A stretch of DNA of 64,000 nt from Myxococcales bacterium (lineage in GTDB: Bacteria > Myxococcota_A > Polyangia > Nannocystales > Nannocystaceae). Numbering within the stretch: the stretch's first letter is position 1; every line of letters begins with the position of its first letter. Both the position numbers and the translations under genes were made by a program. Of the stretch, positions 44,526 to 56,095 are shown in pieces. The stretch covers positions 186,001-250,000 of the forward strand of contig JACKDU010000011.1 in assembly GCA_020633335.1 (NCBI GenBank). Direction: 5' to 3'. The notes under the pieces were generated by a model, which saw only the letters and a list, made by a program, of their open reading frames with translations, was not told where the DNA came from and searched no databases.

Positions 44526-45131
44526 CTAGGCGCCGGTGCCCATCGTCGTCGGCGCCATCTCCTCGGTGTCGCACATGATCTTGCCCTCGGCGCAGTCGTT
44601 GGCGAGGGCCTCGACCGAGGCCTCCGAGAGGTCGTCCTCGCAGACACAGAGCTTCTCGCAGCAGAACTCGCCGAGCTGCTGGATGATGACGCACTTGAAG
44701 TCACCGGCGCAGGAGGTGTCCTTGGCGCGGACCTTCTCGGTCGGGCCGCCGTCAGCGCAGTCAGCGTCGCTCTCGCAGCGGCGCGAGCACATCGAGCGCT
44801 CGAGGACGTACGTGAGCGAGAGCTCGCAGACCTTCTTGGAGCCCTTGTCGACGCAGGCGAAGCGGTTGAGGCCGTCGACGTCGTTGCACTCCGCGTCGGT
44901 CGTGCAGGGGGCCGCCGGGGCCTTCGACTCGTCGGCGTAGATGCAGAGGAGATCGTTGCAGCTGAGGGCCGGGAAGGTCACCAGCTTGCTCTCCGGAGCG
45001 GTCACCGTGCCGTGGTTGCACGGCGCACCGACGTCGCCCTGCGGGCAGGCGGCGAGGAGCGGGACCAGGAGGACAGCGCCAAGGAGCTTGGCGGCGCTGC
45101 GGAGGGAAACGGGCATGCGAATCGCTGGCAT
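44526..45131 (-). CDS. Cysteine-rich lipoprotein
   Basis: 201 residues from ATG 45131; ATG 45116 is an alternative. The signal ends LLAAC, a strong lipobox, with Cys29. The mature part has about 19 cysteines with motifs such as CTTDAECND, RRCESDADCAD, CCEKLCVCED and CAEGKIMCD. These point to a disulfide-stabilised extracellular domain of the type common in myxobacterial surface lipoproteins. It is divergent from the TPR/Glt-like cluster, across a 687-bp gap. No named family was recognised. Confidence 0.82.
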   Translation of the reverse strand: MPAIRMPVSLRSAAKLLGAVLLVPLLAACPQGDVGAPCNHGTVTAPESKLVTFPALSCNDLLCIYADESKAPAAPCTTDAECNDVDGLNRFACVDKGSKKVCELSLTYVLERSMCSRRCESDADCADGGPTEKVRAKDTSCAGDFKCVIIQQLGEFCCEKLCVCEDDLSEASVEALANDCAEGKIMCDTEEMAPTTMGTGA

Positions 45132-45427
45132 GTAGGTCTCGCCTGGGGGGTAGTGAAGGGCTGGAGAGCTCGGGACCCGTGGAGTCAACGCCGTGGAGCC
45201 GCCGTGGAGGCGAGCCGTGGCGTCGATGGACGTACCGAGCCGCATCGTACACTGCCAAGCCCTAGGGTCAAGGGTCGATCCATGTCGACACGGGGGGGAG
45301 ATCGGCCCGAATTCGACCATGCGACGAGGACCCTGCCGGAGGGCTGGGGCCCCCGAGAGATCGGCTCTGGGGCGCTCAATTTGGTCGCTACGGGCACCTG
45401 TAATTAAAGTCACGGCTTCGGCGCGGA

Positions 45428-45486
45428 GGGTCTCAACGGGAACGCGCTTCTATCAGATCGGATCTCCTCGGCCGACGTTGAGACCC
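45428..45486. promoter_or_regulatory. 11-bp inverted repeat in the control region
   Basis: gggtctcaacg (45428-45438) and cgttgagaccc (45476-45486) are a perfect inverted repeat with a 37-nt loop that contains agatcggatct. It could be an RNA stem or two operator half-sites. Confidence 0.55.
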
Positions 45487-45572
45487 GGCCGGACAAGGCG
45501 AGATCGCGGGATCGAGCATCCGTCAGGTATGTGTGGAACGAAGCGAGGGGCGCCGGTCGGGCGCGGGGGCTT

Positions 45573-45588
45573 GCGCGAGATCTCGCGC
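45573..45588. promoter_or_regulatory. 16-bp perfect palindrome
   Basis: gcgcgagatctcgcgc reads the same on both strands and lies 230 bp upstream of the first TPR gene. It could be a dimeric regulator's operator. In such GC-rich DNA, short GC palindromes are common, so support is moderate. Confidence 0.4.
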
Positions 45589-45818
45589 CTGGGCGTGGAC
45601 CGCCGCAAGTGGCCGCGAAGCGGCGCCGAGGGCCCTTGCGGGCGCGTGAAGTCGGCTGGTAATGTCCATGGCCTCTATGAAGCCGATGCGCCAGACCGGG
45701 ACACTCCACCGTCGGGCGCGGGTTTGCCGAAGGCCACGGTGGCAAGAGCACAGCGCATGAACCGCAAGGATGCCCTTGGGCCCACGATGACCCTCTCCGT
45801 CGAGGACGCAGCGACAGC

Positions 45819-47603
<1,785 letters not shown>

Positions 47604-47613
47604 TCACTGCCAC

Positions 47614-47642
47614 CGCAGGGGGCCAGCGCGCGGCCCCCTGCG
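47614..47642 (+). terminator. GC-rich hairpin between TPR genes
   Basis: cgcagggggcc (47614-47624) and ggccccctgcg (47632-47642) form a perfect 11-bp stem with a 7-nt loop. There is no T-run, so it could be an RNA processing or attenuation site rather than a full terminator. Confidence 0.5.
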
Positions 47643-47690
47643 TGTGCGTTGAGCCAGCCATCAGGCGGCCGCAAGAGAGGTAAAGGGTCC

Positions 47691-50600
47691 ATGAACACGT
47701 CGCAGAGCAAGCTGAAGTTTCGTCCGGGAATCTTGACGAGCGTCGCCCTTGTGGCCTCGCTCCTCGCAGGCGCCAGCGAGGCGCGGGCTGAGGAGGCCAA
47801 GGGAGACGACAAGAGCAACGTCCGCTACGACCGCAAGTCGAGCAAGGTCCGGACCAAGGAGACGCTCGACACCAAGTTCAAGGAGGAGCAGGAGAAGCAG
47901 AAGAAGGAGGAGGGCCGCAAGGTCCAGATGATCGCCGGCACCGAGTTCGCCAAGAAGCGCGAGGCGGTCGCCCAGGAGATCGCGGATCAGCAGATCGATC
48001 AGCTGACCCGCCTCCTCAAGGCGACGGACCCGACGGACCCCGAGTACGCCGATCTCCTCTTCCGCCTCTCGGACCACTTCCTGGAGAAGAAGGCCTACTT
48101 CGAGCTCCAGAGCGGCGCCCTCTACGAGGAGATCTTCGTCGCCGAGGGGAAGGGGCAGAAGGACAAGGCCAAGCAGCTCAAGGCGAAGCAGGCCGCCTTC
48201 GAAAAGAAGTCGAAGGAGGCGAGCGAGCAGGCGGTCCGGCTCTACAAGGCGCTGGTCACCTCGCCGGCGCTCTCGAAGTACAAGCGCATCGACGAGGCGC
48301 TCTACTTCTACGCCTTCGAGCTCGGTCAGCTCGGCCGTGAGGCCGAGATGAAGGACGCCTACGTCAAGCTGATTCAGGACTACCCGAACAGCCAGTACAT
48401 CCCGAACGCGTACCTCTCGTTCGCGGACTACTACTTCGGCAAGAACCAGATCGGCGACGCGCTCCGCCTCTACGAGAAGGTCATCACCTTCAAGGACAGC
48501 CCGGTCTACGCCTACGCCCTCTACAAGATGGCGTGGTGCCACCTCAACCCGGTCGGCACCGCGGACCCGCGCTACGACCTGAGCCTCCAGTACTTCGTCA
48601 ACACGGTGAAGGCGACCCTCGAGGGGCGCGCCGGCTCCGAGGGGAACGCGAAGCAGCTCCGCCGCGACGCCCGCCGCGACCTCGTCCAGGCCTACGCGCA
48701 GGTCGGCAAGCCGTCCAAGGCGTGGGAGTTCTTCCAGCAGATCGGCGACGGTCCCAAGAAGGACGAGGACATGTCGCGCAAGATGATGGAGCTCCTCGCC
48801 GTCCGCTACTTCGGCGGCGGCTTCTACACGGAGTCGACCTTCATCTACAAGAAGCTCCAGGAGACCTTCCCGGAGGACCCGCAGACCTGCGAGTGGCAGG
48901 GCCGCATCGTCATCAACGCGCTGGCGACCGACAACAAGGAGGTCCAGTGGCAGGAGACCGCGGCGCTCGGCGAGCACTGGGAGAAGTTCCGCGACGGCAA
49001 GTTCAAGAAGGCGGTCAAGCGGAAGTGCCGTGACGAGACCCTCGACACCATGAAGCAGATGGCGACGGTCTGGCACGACGAGGCCGAGAAGACCAAGAGC
49101 GCCCCGACCTACGAGCTCGCCGAGAAGGCCTACGAGGGCTTCCTCAAGACCTTCCCGAAGGACAAGGACGCCTACGAGATCCAGCTCTACTACGCCGAGC
49201 TCCTCTGGGCCCGCGCGAGCGCGCTGGTGGCTGAGAAGGCGACCAAGCCCGAGGGCCTCAAGAAGTTCCGCCTGGCCCACGAGCAGTTCGTCAAGGTCCT
49301 CGAGCTCGACCCGGCGGGCAAGTACACGCAGGACGCGGCCTACGCCCAGATGCTGGCGATGAAGAACGCCCTCGAGTACGACGAGACCGGCGGTCAGTCG
49401 AAGGCGTGCCAGACCAACTCCGAGGGCGTCTGCGTCTTCAAGGAGAAGGCCAAGAAGAAGAAGGTCGCCAAGTCCAAGGACGCGAAGGTAGACACCGCGA
49501 CCGAGTATCCCGAGTCCGACTACACCGAGGACGAGAAGGCGATGCTCTCGGCGTACGAGATCTACCAGAAGTACGTCAAGCAGAAGGACGACAAGGAGCT
49601 GCCCAAGATCATGTATCACCGGGCGAAGCTCATGATGATCCACAACAAGTTCGCGGAGGCCAAGCCGCTGACTGAGGAGATCGTCACGAAGTTCGACGGC
49701 ACCATCTACGCCGCGTGGTGCTCCGAGATGCTCCTCGACATCTTGACCATCAACTGGACCAAGGCGGACGCGACCCCGGAGGAGCAGCTCAAGTCCTCCG
49801 AGGACCTCGAGACCTGGTCCAAGAAGCTGATGGGCATGAAGGTCTACAAGCACGAGGAGGCCGACGAGCTCCGGACCGCGATCCCGCGGCTCCTCGCCGG
49901 CATCGGCTGGAAGAAGGGCATGGCCTACCTCGAGGCCGGTCGTCAGGGTGACCCCGAGGGCTACCGCAAGTGCGCGGAGCAGTTCATCGAGGTCTACAAC
50001 GAGTACGGCGAGAACCACGACAAGGCCGACACGCTGATCTGGAACGCCGCGCAGTGCTACGAGGCGGCCTACCTCCTCGGTCAGGCGGTCCGCTTCCGCA
50101 AGATCCTCCTCGAGAAGTACCCGAGCAGCGGTCACGCGAAGGCGACGCTGCAGTACCTCGGCGGCAACTACCAGGCGATCGCGATGTACGAGCGCGCCGC
50201 CGAGCGCTACGAGGAGTACGCGGAGAAGTACATCAAGGAGAGCGACGCGCCGAACGCCCTCCAGAACGCGTACCTCTACCGCCTCGGCCTCGGTCAGACC
50301 GACAAGGCCGACACCAACCTGAGGAAGTACGAGAACCTCTACAAGAAGAGCAACCCGCAGAAGGCGGCGACGATCTTCTGGTCCCGTCAGGACATCCTCA
50401 AGACCGACGACGAGAAGCTCAAGCACGCGCAGGAGTACCTCAAGGTCTACGCCCGCAACGGCGGCGCCGATCGTCAGATCGTCGCCGAGGCGCTGATCGG
50501 CCAGATCCTCTGGCGTCAGTCCTGCGACAAGGGCCTCCTCTACGACTCCTGCCTCTCGATCAAGCGCAAGACCGCGGTCGCCGGCGAGAAGTCGCGTCAG

Positions 50601-51560
50601 CGCGCCGCCGAGCTCAAGCGCAAGGCGAAGCAGGCGAACAAGAAGAAGGAGGAGGGCTCGGGCAAGAAGAAGGTCGAGATCCCGAAGTACTGCGGTAGCG
50701 CGACCTCGGGCATCATCACCGTCTTCCCGCGCAACAAGAAGAAGGCCGATGAGGGCCAGAAGCACTTCACCACGGTCCTCAAGCTCGCCAAGGCCTCGAA
50801 GGTCTCGATCCCCGACGACGATCGTCGGCGGGCCGAGGACTTCAAGAACGCGGTCGCCATGGCGATGGTGTACCAGGCGGACAAGGACTACGAGGAGTAC
50901 CTGACCCTCGAGATGCCCGGCGGCCTCAACTTCAACGTCGAGGAGTGGAAGAAGGACGCCGGTCTCCCGAAGTGGGAGAAGGAGTACAAGGAGCAGGTCA
51001 AGAAGCGCGACGAGTCGGTCAAGAAGCTGACCGAGTGGAAGACCAAGAAGGAGGGTCTCGGCGCCAAGCTCGTGGCGGCCTACGGAGAGGTCGGCGAGAT
51101 GAAGCAGAGCCCCTACTGGATCCTCGCCGCGGCCGCGCGCTCGGCGATGGTCTCCCAGAACTTCGCCGACCAGCTCTACCGCGCCGAGGTCCCGAGCGAG
51201 TTCAAGACCGAGGAGGAGTACTTCGCCTACTGCGACGCGCTCGGCGACATGGCCGGGCCGATCCAGGAGGCGGCGGTCGGCCTCTTCACCTTCTGCCTCG
51301 ATCGGTCGACGCAGTACCAGTTCTTCAACGACTTCTCGCGCCTCTGCGAGGACGAGCTCCAGCAGCGCGACCCCGACAAGTACCCGTCGACCAACGAGAT
51401 CTTCGGCACCTCGATCTACACCGACAGCCGGCCGGACGTCGTCGACGTCCAGCTCGACGTTGAAGGTGAGAAGCGCAAGGTGAACCTCGGTGGCAAGAAG
51501 GAAGCCAAGAAGGACGAAGAGAAGAAGGAAGAAGAAGGGGCGGCGGAGTCCGGCATCTAG
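47691..51560 (+). CDS. Large periplasmic TPR protein, GltD/AgmU-like
   Basis: 1289 residues. The signal peptide ends EARA near residue 33. A charged, Lys-rich helix follows, then TPR-type repeats for most of the length (LLFRLSDHFLEKKAYFELQ, DALRLYEKVITFKDSPVYAY, ALYKMAWCHLNPVG, AIAMYERAAERYEEYAEKY). Cysteines are sparse. The size (M. xanthus GltD/AgmU is about 1200 residues), signal peptide, TPR content and position before a TPR lipoprotein and an FHA/PglI-type protein agree with GltD, a periplasmic part of the gliding machine. This is an inference from recalled family features. gagaggtaaagg is a strong ribosome site for the ATG at 47691. Confidence 0.86.
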   Translation: MNTSQSKLKFRPGILTSVALVASLLAGASEARAEEAKGDDKSNVRYDRKSSKVRTKETLDTKFKEEQEKQKKEEGRKVQMIAGTEFAKKREAVAQEIADQQIDQLTRLLKATDPTDPEYADLLFRLSDHFLEKKAYFELQSGALYEEIFVAEGKGQKDKAKQLKAKQAAFEKKSKEASEQAVRLYKALVTSPALSKYKRIDEALYFYAFELGQLGREAEMKDAYVKLIQDYPNSQYIPNAYLSFADYYFGKNQIGDALRLYEKVITFKDSPVYAYALYKMAWCHLNPVGTADPRYDLSLQYFVNTVKATLEGRAGSEGNAKQLRRDARRDLVQAYAQVGKPSKAWEFFQQIGDGPKKDEDMSRKMMELLAVRYFGGGFYTESTFIYKKLQETFPEDPQTCEWQGRIVINALATDNKEVQWQETAALGEHWEKFRDGKFKKAVKRKCRDETLDTMKQMATVWHDEAEKTKSAPTYELAEKAYEGFLKTFPKDKDAYEIQLYYAELLWARASALVAEKATKPEGLKKFRLAHEQFVKVLELDPAGKYTQDAAYAQMLAMKNALEYDETGGQSKACQTNSEGVCVFKEKAKKKKVAKSKDAKVDTATEYPESDYTEDEKAMLSAYEIYQKYVKQKDDKELPKIMYHRAKLMMIHNKFAEAKPLTEEIVTKFDGTIYAAWCSEMLLDILTINWTKADATPEEQLKSSEDLETWSKKLMGMKVYKHEEADELRTAIPRLLAGIGWKKGMAYLEAGRQGDPEGYRKCAEQFIEVYNEYGENHDKADTLIWNAAQCYEAAYLLGQAVRFRKILLEKYPSSGHAKATLQYLGGNYQAIAMYERAAERYEEYAEKYIKESDAPNALQNAYLYRLGLGQTDKADTNLRKYENLYKKSNPQKAATIFWSRQDILKTDDEKLKHAQEYLKVYARNGGADRQIVAEALIGQILWRQSCDKGLLYDSCLSIKRKTAVAGEKSRQRAAELKRKAKQANKKKEEGSGKKKVEIPKYCGSATSGIITVFPRNKKKADEGQKHFTTVLKLAKASKVSIPDDDRRRAEDFKNAVAMAMVYQADKDYEEYLTLEMPGGLNFNVEEWKKDAGLPKWEKEYKEQVKKRDESVKKLTEWKTKKEGLGAKLVAAYGEVGEMKQSPYWILAAAARSAMVSQNFADQLYRAEVPSEFKTEEEYFAYCDALGDMAGPIQEAAVGLFTFCLDRSTQYQFFNDFSRLCEDELQQRDPDKYPSTNEIFGTSIYTDSRPDVVDVQLDVEGEKRKVNLGGKKEAKKDEEKKEEEGAAESGI

Positions 51561-51592
51561 GGCGAGCCTTTGCCACGAAGGGAGAAGAGAAC

Positions 51593-53050
51593 ATGCGCAA
51601 CTTCAGCAAGCTCCTCACCATCGGTCTCCTGGCTGTCGGTCTGACCGCCTGCAAGGGCGACAAGGGAACCACGACGCCGGGCGAGGAAGGCCCGTCGGTG
51701 ACCGGCCCCAAGGGCGCCGCCGCCGATCCGACCAAGGCGACGGCCGAGGCGAAGGCCGACTTCGAGAAGGCGGTCGCCAAGTACAAGTCGGCCAAGGCCG
51801 ACGGCAAGCTCAGCGACGCCGAGTGCGATTCGACGGCCGGCGAGTTCACCAAGGTCTACAAGACCCACGGTGTCCAGATGGCGCTCGCGTACTTCAACGC
51901 CGGCGCGGTCTGGGACGAGTGCGGCAAGCCCGACAAGGCCGAGCCGATCTACGCCGAGATCGTCTCCAAGGCGCCGAAGTTCGACCTCGCCTACAACAAC
52001 CTCGGGGTCATCTACTGGAAGAAGGGCCAGGTCGACAAGGCGCTCGACTACTTCAAGAAGGGCGTCGAGGCCAACAAGCTCCAGGCCCGCGCTGCCCGCA
52101 ACAACGTCGCCGGGATCTCGCGCAACAAGTACATCAAGACCCTCGACGTCAACCTCTTCAACGAGGCTGAGAAGTCGATCCAGGGTGTGCTCGCGCTCGA
52201 CTCCGGCAACCAGTCGGCCTACGAGAACCTCGCCCGCCTCTACTATGACCGCGGGATCCGCAAGGACCAGTCGTACCTGGTCCTCGCGAACCTCGTGATC
52301 ACGCAGGCGCAGCGGGTGCTCAAGGAGAGCAGCCAGGAGAGCGCTGCCATCTACAACCTCTCCGGCCTCCTCCTGATGCAGCGCGACAACCAGGTCGACG
52401 CCCTCAAGGCCTTCAAGGAGGCGGTGCGGGTCGAGCCGAACCACGTCCAGGCGAACCTCAACATCGCCTTCATCTCGATCCGCTTCCGCGACTACACGCA
52501 GGCGGAGAAGAGCCTCGAGATCGCCCTCCGCGATCCGGGGCAGAAGAAGAACATCGAGGCGTGGCTCGCCCTCGGGGTCGCTCAGCGCGGGCTCAAGAAG
52601 TTCAAGGACGCGGACAAGTCCTACAACGAGGCGGCCAAGATCGACTCGAAGGATCCGCGCCCGTGGTACAACCTCGGGATCCTGAACCAGGAGCACCTCT
52701 CGACCGTCGACGGCATCGACGAGGAGGGGACCAAGAAGGTCTTCAACGTCGCCAAGGGGCACTACAACAAGTTCCTGCAGCTCGCCGGCTCGAACGCCGA
52801 CTACAAGCAGCGGGTGCTCGACGTGCAGGACCGCCTGGCGACGATCGAGGAGACCTTCGAGAACTTCAAGATCATGGCCGAGCTCCAGAAGAAGGCAGCG
52901 GAGCTCGCCAAGATCGAGAAGGAGCAGCAGGAGGCCGAGCGCAAGCGCCTCCTCGAGCTCGAGCAGCAGGCGATGGAGGCCGAGAACGCGGCCAACAGCG
53001 CGCCGCCCGCTGGCGACGCGGCTGCTGCGGCTCCCGCCGAGAAGAAGTAG
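51593..53050 (+). CDS. TPR lipoprotein, GltE/AglT-like
   Basis: 485 residues. The signal ends GLTACKG, a lipobox with Cys20. At least eight TPR units follow (AGAVWDECGKPDKAEPIYAE, AYNNLGVIYWKKGQVDKALD, IYNLSGLLLMQRDNQVDALK, WLALGVAQRGLKKFKDADKS). A coiled coil rich in Glu/Lys/Gln ends the protein, with a Pro/Ala tail. It is probably anchored to the outer membrane facing the periplasm. Length, lipoprotein signal and order match GltE/AglT of Myxococcus. gggagaagagaac precedes the ATG. A strong terminator follows, so this ends the first transcription unit. Confidence 0.88.
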   Translation: MRNFSKLLTIGLLAVGLTACKGDKGTTTPGEEGPSVTGPKGAAADPTKATAEAKADFEKAVAKYKSAKADGKLSDAECDSTAGEFTKVYKTHGVQMALAYFNAGAVWDECGKPDKAEPIYAEIVSKAPKFDLAYNNLGVIYWKKGQVDKALDYFKKGVEANKLQARAARNNVAGISRNKYIKTLDVNLFNEAEKSIQGVLALDSGNQSAYENLARLYYDRGIRKDQSYLVLANLVITQAQRVLKESSQESAAIYNLSGLLLMQRDNQVDALKAFKEAVRVEPNHVQANLNIAFISIRFRDYTQAEKSLEIALRDPGQKKNIEAWLALGVAQRGLKKFKDADKSYNEAAKIDSKDPRPWYNLGILNQEHLSTVDGIDEEGTKKVFNVAKGHYNKFLQLAGSNADYKQRVLDVQDRLATIEETFENFKIMAELQKKAAELAKIEKEQQEAERKRLLELEQQAMEAENAANSAPPAGDAAAAAPAEKK

Positions 53051-53075
53051 CGGGTCTAGCGACCTACCAAGGAGG

Positions 53076-53110
53076 ACGGGCGACCCTGCGGTCGCCCGTC
53101 CCTTTTTTGT
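53076..53110 (+). terminator. Rho-independent terminator
   Basis: ggacgggcgacc (53076-53087), loop ctgc, and ggtcgcccgtcc (53092-53103) form a perfect 12-bp stem, followed by cttttttg. It ends the three-gene TPR unit. Confidence 0.95.
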
Positions 53111-53239
53111 GCTCGTCGGCCGGGGCCATCATCCGCCGCGTGGGTCCGCGGGGGAGGGACGAGCGAGGGAGATCGCTCGCCGAAGTGACGGGGGCGCGCC
53201 GGAAGGCGCTGCGGCGGCCAAATCGCCGTGATGAGCCGG

Positions 53240-53268
53240 TTTACAAGCCCCTTTGCCGACGATAGGAT
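53240..53268 (+). promoter_or_regulatory. Strong sigma70-type promoter
   Basis: TTTACA (53240-53245), a 17-bp spacer and TAGGAT (53263-53268). It would give a leader of about 40 nt with aggggagaa before the ATG at 53315. Confidence 0.72.
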
Positions 53269-53314
53269 GCTCTCTGCCGTACCCTGCGACAGTCAGGGAC
53301 AGGGGAGAACTGCG

Positions 53315-53590
53315 ATGCGTATCGGAATCGCCACTGCCATTTCGCTCTTTCTGCTCTCCACCAGCGCCATGGCCGCGCCGGGCAACGATCAAGACGCCGA
53401 CTCGGCGGCGATGAAGGGGAACGCCGGGGGCACCACGGTCTACGACTTCGAAGACGACAACGTCGACGGTGAGCTCCTCTCGCCGGAGGGCGCCAACATC
53501 TCGTCGCGCGGGCGGACGAAGCACGCGAGCCTGATCACCATCCGGCCGCACTTCATCCCCGAGCTGATCAAGATGGCGAACGACGTCTAG
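53315..53590 (+). CDS. Small secreted protein next to the FHA/PglI-type gene
   Basis: 91 residues. A classic signal peptide (MRIGIATAISLFLLSTSAMA) is followed by an acidic mature protein: TTVYDFEDDNVDGELLSPEG, then ASLITIRPHFIPELIKMAND. There is no membrane segment after the signal and no cysteine, so it is probably periplasmic. It has its own promoter and lies 137 bp before the FHA-membrane gene. I do not recognise a named family; its position suggests a small partner of the envelope complex. Confidence 0.85.
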   Translation: MRIGIATAISLFLLSTSAMAAPGNDQDADSAAMKGNAGGTTVYDFEDDNVDGELLSPEGANISSRGRTKHASLITIRPHFIPELIKMANDV

Positions 53591-53727
53591 CCGCCGGGAT
53601 CAAGGACCAAGAGCACCACGCCCAGTGAGTCGTCTCACGAAGAGATTTTCCCGACCCTGACGAAACTCGGGAACCCGCGCTCAAAACGGCTGTCTGTCCC
53701 CGCGTAACGCTGGACGAGGACCCACGA

Positions 53728-55842
53728 ATGTCCACCAAGACCCTCGCAATCAAGATCTTCTACGGCGACCAGCTCGTCGACTCCAAGACCCTCGATCAAG
53801 ACGTCATCAAGATCGGCAAGCTCAAGAGCAGCCACCTCTGCCTCGACGACGAGGCGGTCGCCCGTATGCACGCGGTGATCGAGGTGTCGGGCGATGAGGT
53901 GCGGATCATCGACCTCGGCTCGTCGACCGGGACCGTCCTCAACGGCCAGCGGATCGACAAGAACGCCCCGCTCGGCGACGGCGACGTCCTCGAGTTCGGA
54001 CCCTACCGCGTCGAGATCGGCTTCGTCGCCGAGGCGCCGGTGATGGCCGAGGCGCCGGCGGCGCGCGGCCGCTGTCGCCGCGCCGATGATGGCCGCCGCC
54101 GCGGCTGCGCCTGATGATGGCCGCCGCGCCCGCGCCGATGCCGATGCGCCCGCCGATCCAGATCGACGCGAGCGAGTACGAGGTCCAAAACGGCACCCGC
54201 GTCGCCGAGGTCGTGGCGATGTACGGGACCACCGTCCTCGACGTCCAGCACGTCGGTCAGATCAAGAACCGGCGCTCGCAGGCGCCGCTCTGGCTGGCGA
54301 TCGGCGGGGCGATGATGCTCGGCGGCATCGGCCTCTTCGGCTTCGAGGTCTCGCAGGACTGGGACGGCTACCAGAAGAAGGTCGCCGAGGCCCAGCAGAC
54401 CGGCGGGATCATGCCGCAGAAGCCGGGCACCGGCCTCGGCAGGATCGGCGTGGCGCTCGCGCTCCTCGGCCTCATCCCCTTCGGCGTCGGCATGGCGCGG
54501 ATGAGCGACTACGCCCCGCGGGACTACACGATCGGCGAGGGACACGAGGTCTCCTTCCACGTCCCGCCCGCGGGTCTGCCGACCCCGGCCGGCTTCCCGC
54601 TGGTCCGCGGCTCCGACCACGACTTCGCCCTCAACTTCACCCAGGGGATGAACGGCGAGGTCACGCTCGACGGCCAGACCGTCCCGCTCGCCCAGCTCGT
54701 GAGCTCGGGTCGCGCGGCGGCTGCCGGCTCGCACTACACCTTCCCGCTGCCGCCCGGAGCGAGCTGCCGGGTCGCGTACCAGGACGTCACCTTCTACGTG
54801 AACTCGGTCGCGCCGGGCGCGGTGCTGGCGGGCGGCTCGGAGACCGACAAGCCCTTCTGGTTCTACAACGCGGGCTCGCTCGCGGTGATCGGCTCGATGA
54901 TCTTCCTCTCGCAGATGATCCCGGCCGAGGCGCAGGACCTCAGCATGGACGAGCTGATGGAGGAGAACCGCTTCGTCGGCTACCTCAACCAGCCGGACAA
55001 GCCCCCTGAGGAGGAGGAGCCGCCGCCGGAGGATCAGGAGACGGACGGACGACGAGGCCGGCGGCACCGGTCAGCGCCACAAGGGCGAGGAGGGCAAGAT
55101 GGGCAAGCCCACCTCCAAGTCGAAGTCCGGCCTCTATGCGATGAAGGGCCCCAAGGACGCGATCCCGCAGATGGCCCGAAACTTCGACCCGGAGATGGCG
55201 GCCCGCCAGGCCGGTATCCTCGGGGTGATGAGCCAGCAGAGCGGCCACTTCCTCGCCTCGCCCTACGGCGGCGCGTTCGCGGTCGGCAACGACGACTCGG
55301 ACGTGTGGGGCGGTCTGACGGGCACCGAGGTCGGTGAGGCCTTCGGCGTCGGCGGCCTCGGCCTGGTCGGCACCGGCCGCGGCGGTGGTGGTACCGGTGA
55401 GGGCACCATCGGCCTCGGCAACACCGGCCTCATCGGCAAGGGCGGCGGCGGCGGTACGGGCTCGGGCTACGGCCGTGGCTCGGGCGCAGGCTTCGGCGGC
55501 CGCGGCAGCCGGGTCCCGCAGGTCCGCCAGGCGAAGGCGCAGGTCCAGGGCGCGCTCGACAAGGACATCATCCGTCGTATCGTCCGCGCGCACATCAACG
55601 AGGTCCGCCACTGCTACAACCAGGGCCTCGCCAAGGACCCGAACCTGAAGGGCCGCGTGGCGGTGCAGTTCTCGATCGGCGGCGGCGGCAACGTCGTCTC
55701 GGCGGCGGTCGCCGACTCGTCGATCAAGGACGCTGGCGTCGGCAACTGCATCGCCCAGGCGGTGCGGCGCTGGAAGTTCCCGAAGCCGCAGGGCGGCGGG
55801 TCGGTCATCGTCACCTACCCCTTCGTCCTCGAGCCCGGCTGA
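53728..55842 (+). pseudogene. FHA - membrane - AgmX/PglI C-terminal protein (GltG-like), frame broken as read
   Basis: Domains in order: FHA (residues 1-95, RMHAVIEVSGDEVRIIDLGS and STGTVLNG); an Ala/Pro/Met linker; hydrophobic segments (LWLAIGGAMMLGGIGLFGF, IGVALALLGLIPFGVG, AGSLAVIGSMIFLSQM); a Gly-rich stretch; and a TonB-like AgmX/PglI C-terminal domain (IIRRIVRAHINEVRHCYNQG to YPFVLEPG). The frame shifts near 54061-54070 and 54105-54113 in the linker and again near 55040-55050; each is cured by dropping one base. The last part is back in the first frame. The layout matches GltG/PglI, which spans the inner membrane and reads phospho-threonine signals via FHA. It is probably intact in the organism. 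Confidence 0.82.
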
Positions 55843-55870
55843 TCGGGAGCGGACGGGGGATCGCCTCCGG

Positions 55871-55908
55871 GAGAGGGCTCGGCTTCGGCCGGGCCCTCTC
55901 GCATTTTT
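55871..55908 (+). terminator. Rho-independent terminator with TTCG loop
   Basis: gagagggctcggc, ttcg, gccgggccctctc form a 13-bp stem with a UUCG tetraloop and one G-U pair, followed by gcattttt. Confidence 0.93.
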
Positions 55909-56095
55909 GGGCCTCGGGATCTCGCGTCCGTGCTCCCTTTCGGCCCTCGTAGAGGGCCTCGAGCCGGCGGCTGGGGGAGATCCCGCCCCGGGACCGCGCG
56001 CTCTCGGGAGAGTGCCTCCGAAGAGCAGGTTGGCGGCTTGTCACCAGAAGAGGCGCCCGTTATCATGCCCCAGCTTCGCGCCTGGAAGGTCTCAC

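Larger units (their letters stand above)
45132..45818. other. 687-bp intergenic region, no supported gene
   Basis: This is the longest gap in the window, between the divergent Cys-rich lipoprotein and the first TPR gene. Open frames here are Arg/Pro-rich shadows with no protein-like sequence. It holds an AT-rich patch (taattaaagt, 45401-45410) that could be a -10 region with TTGGTC at 45381, an 11-bp inverted repeat and a 16-bp palindrome. It is probably the control region for the downstream cluster. Confidence 0.6.
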
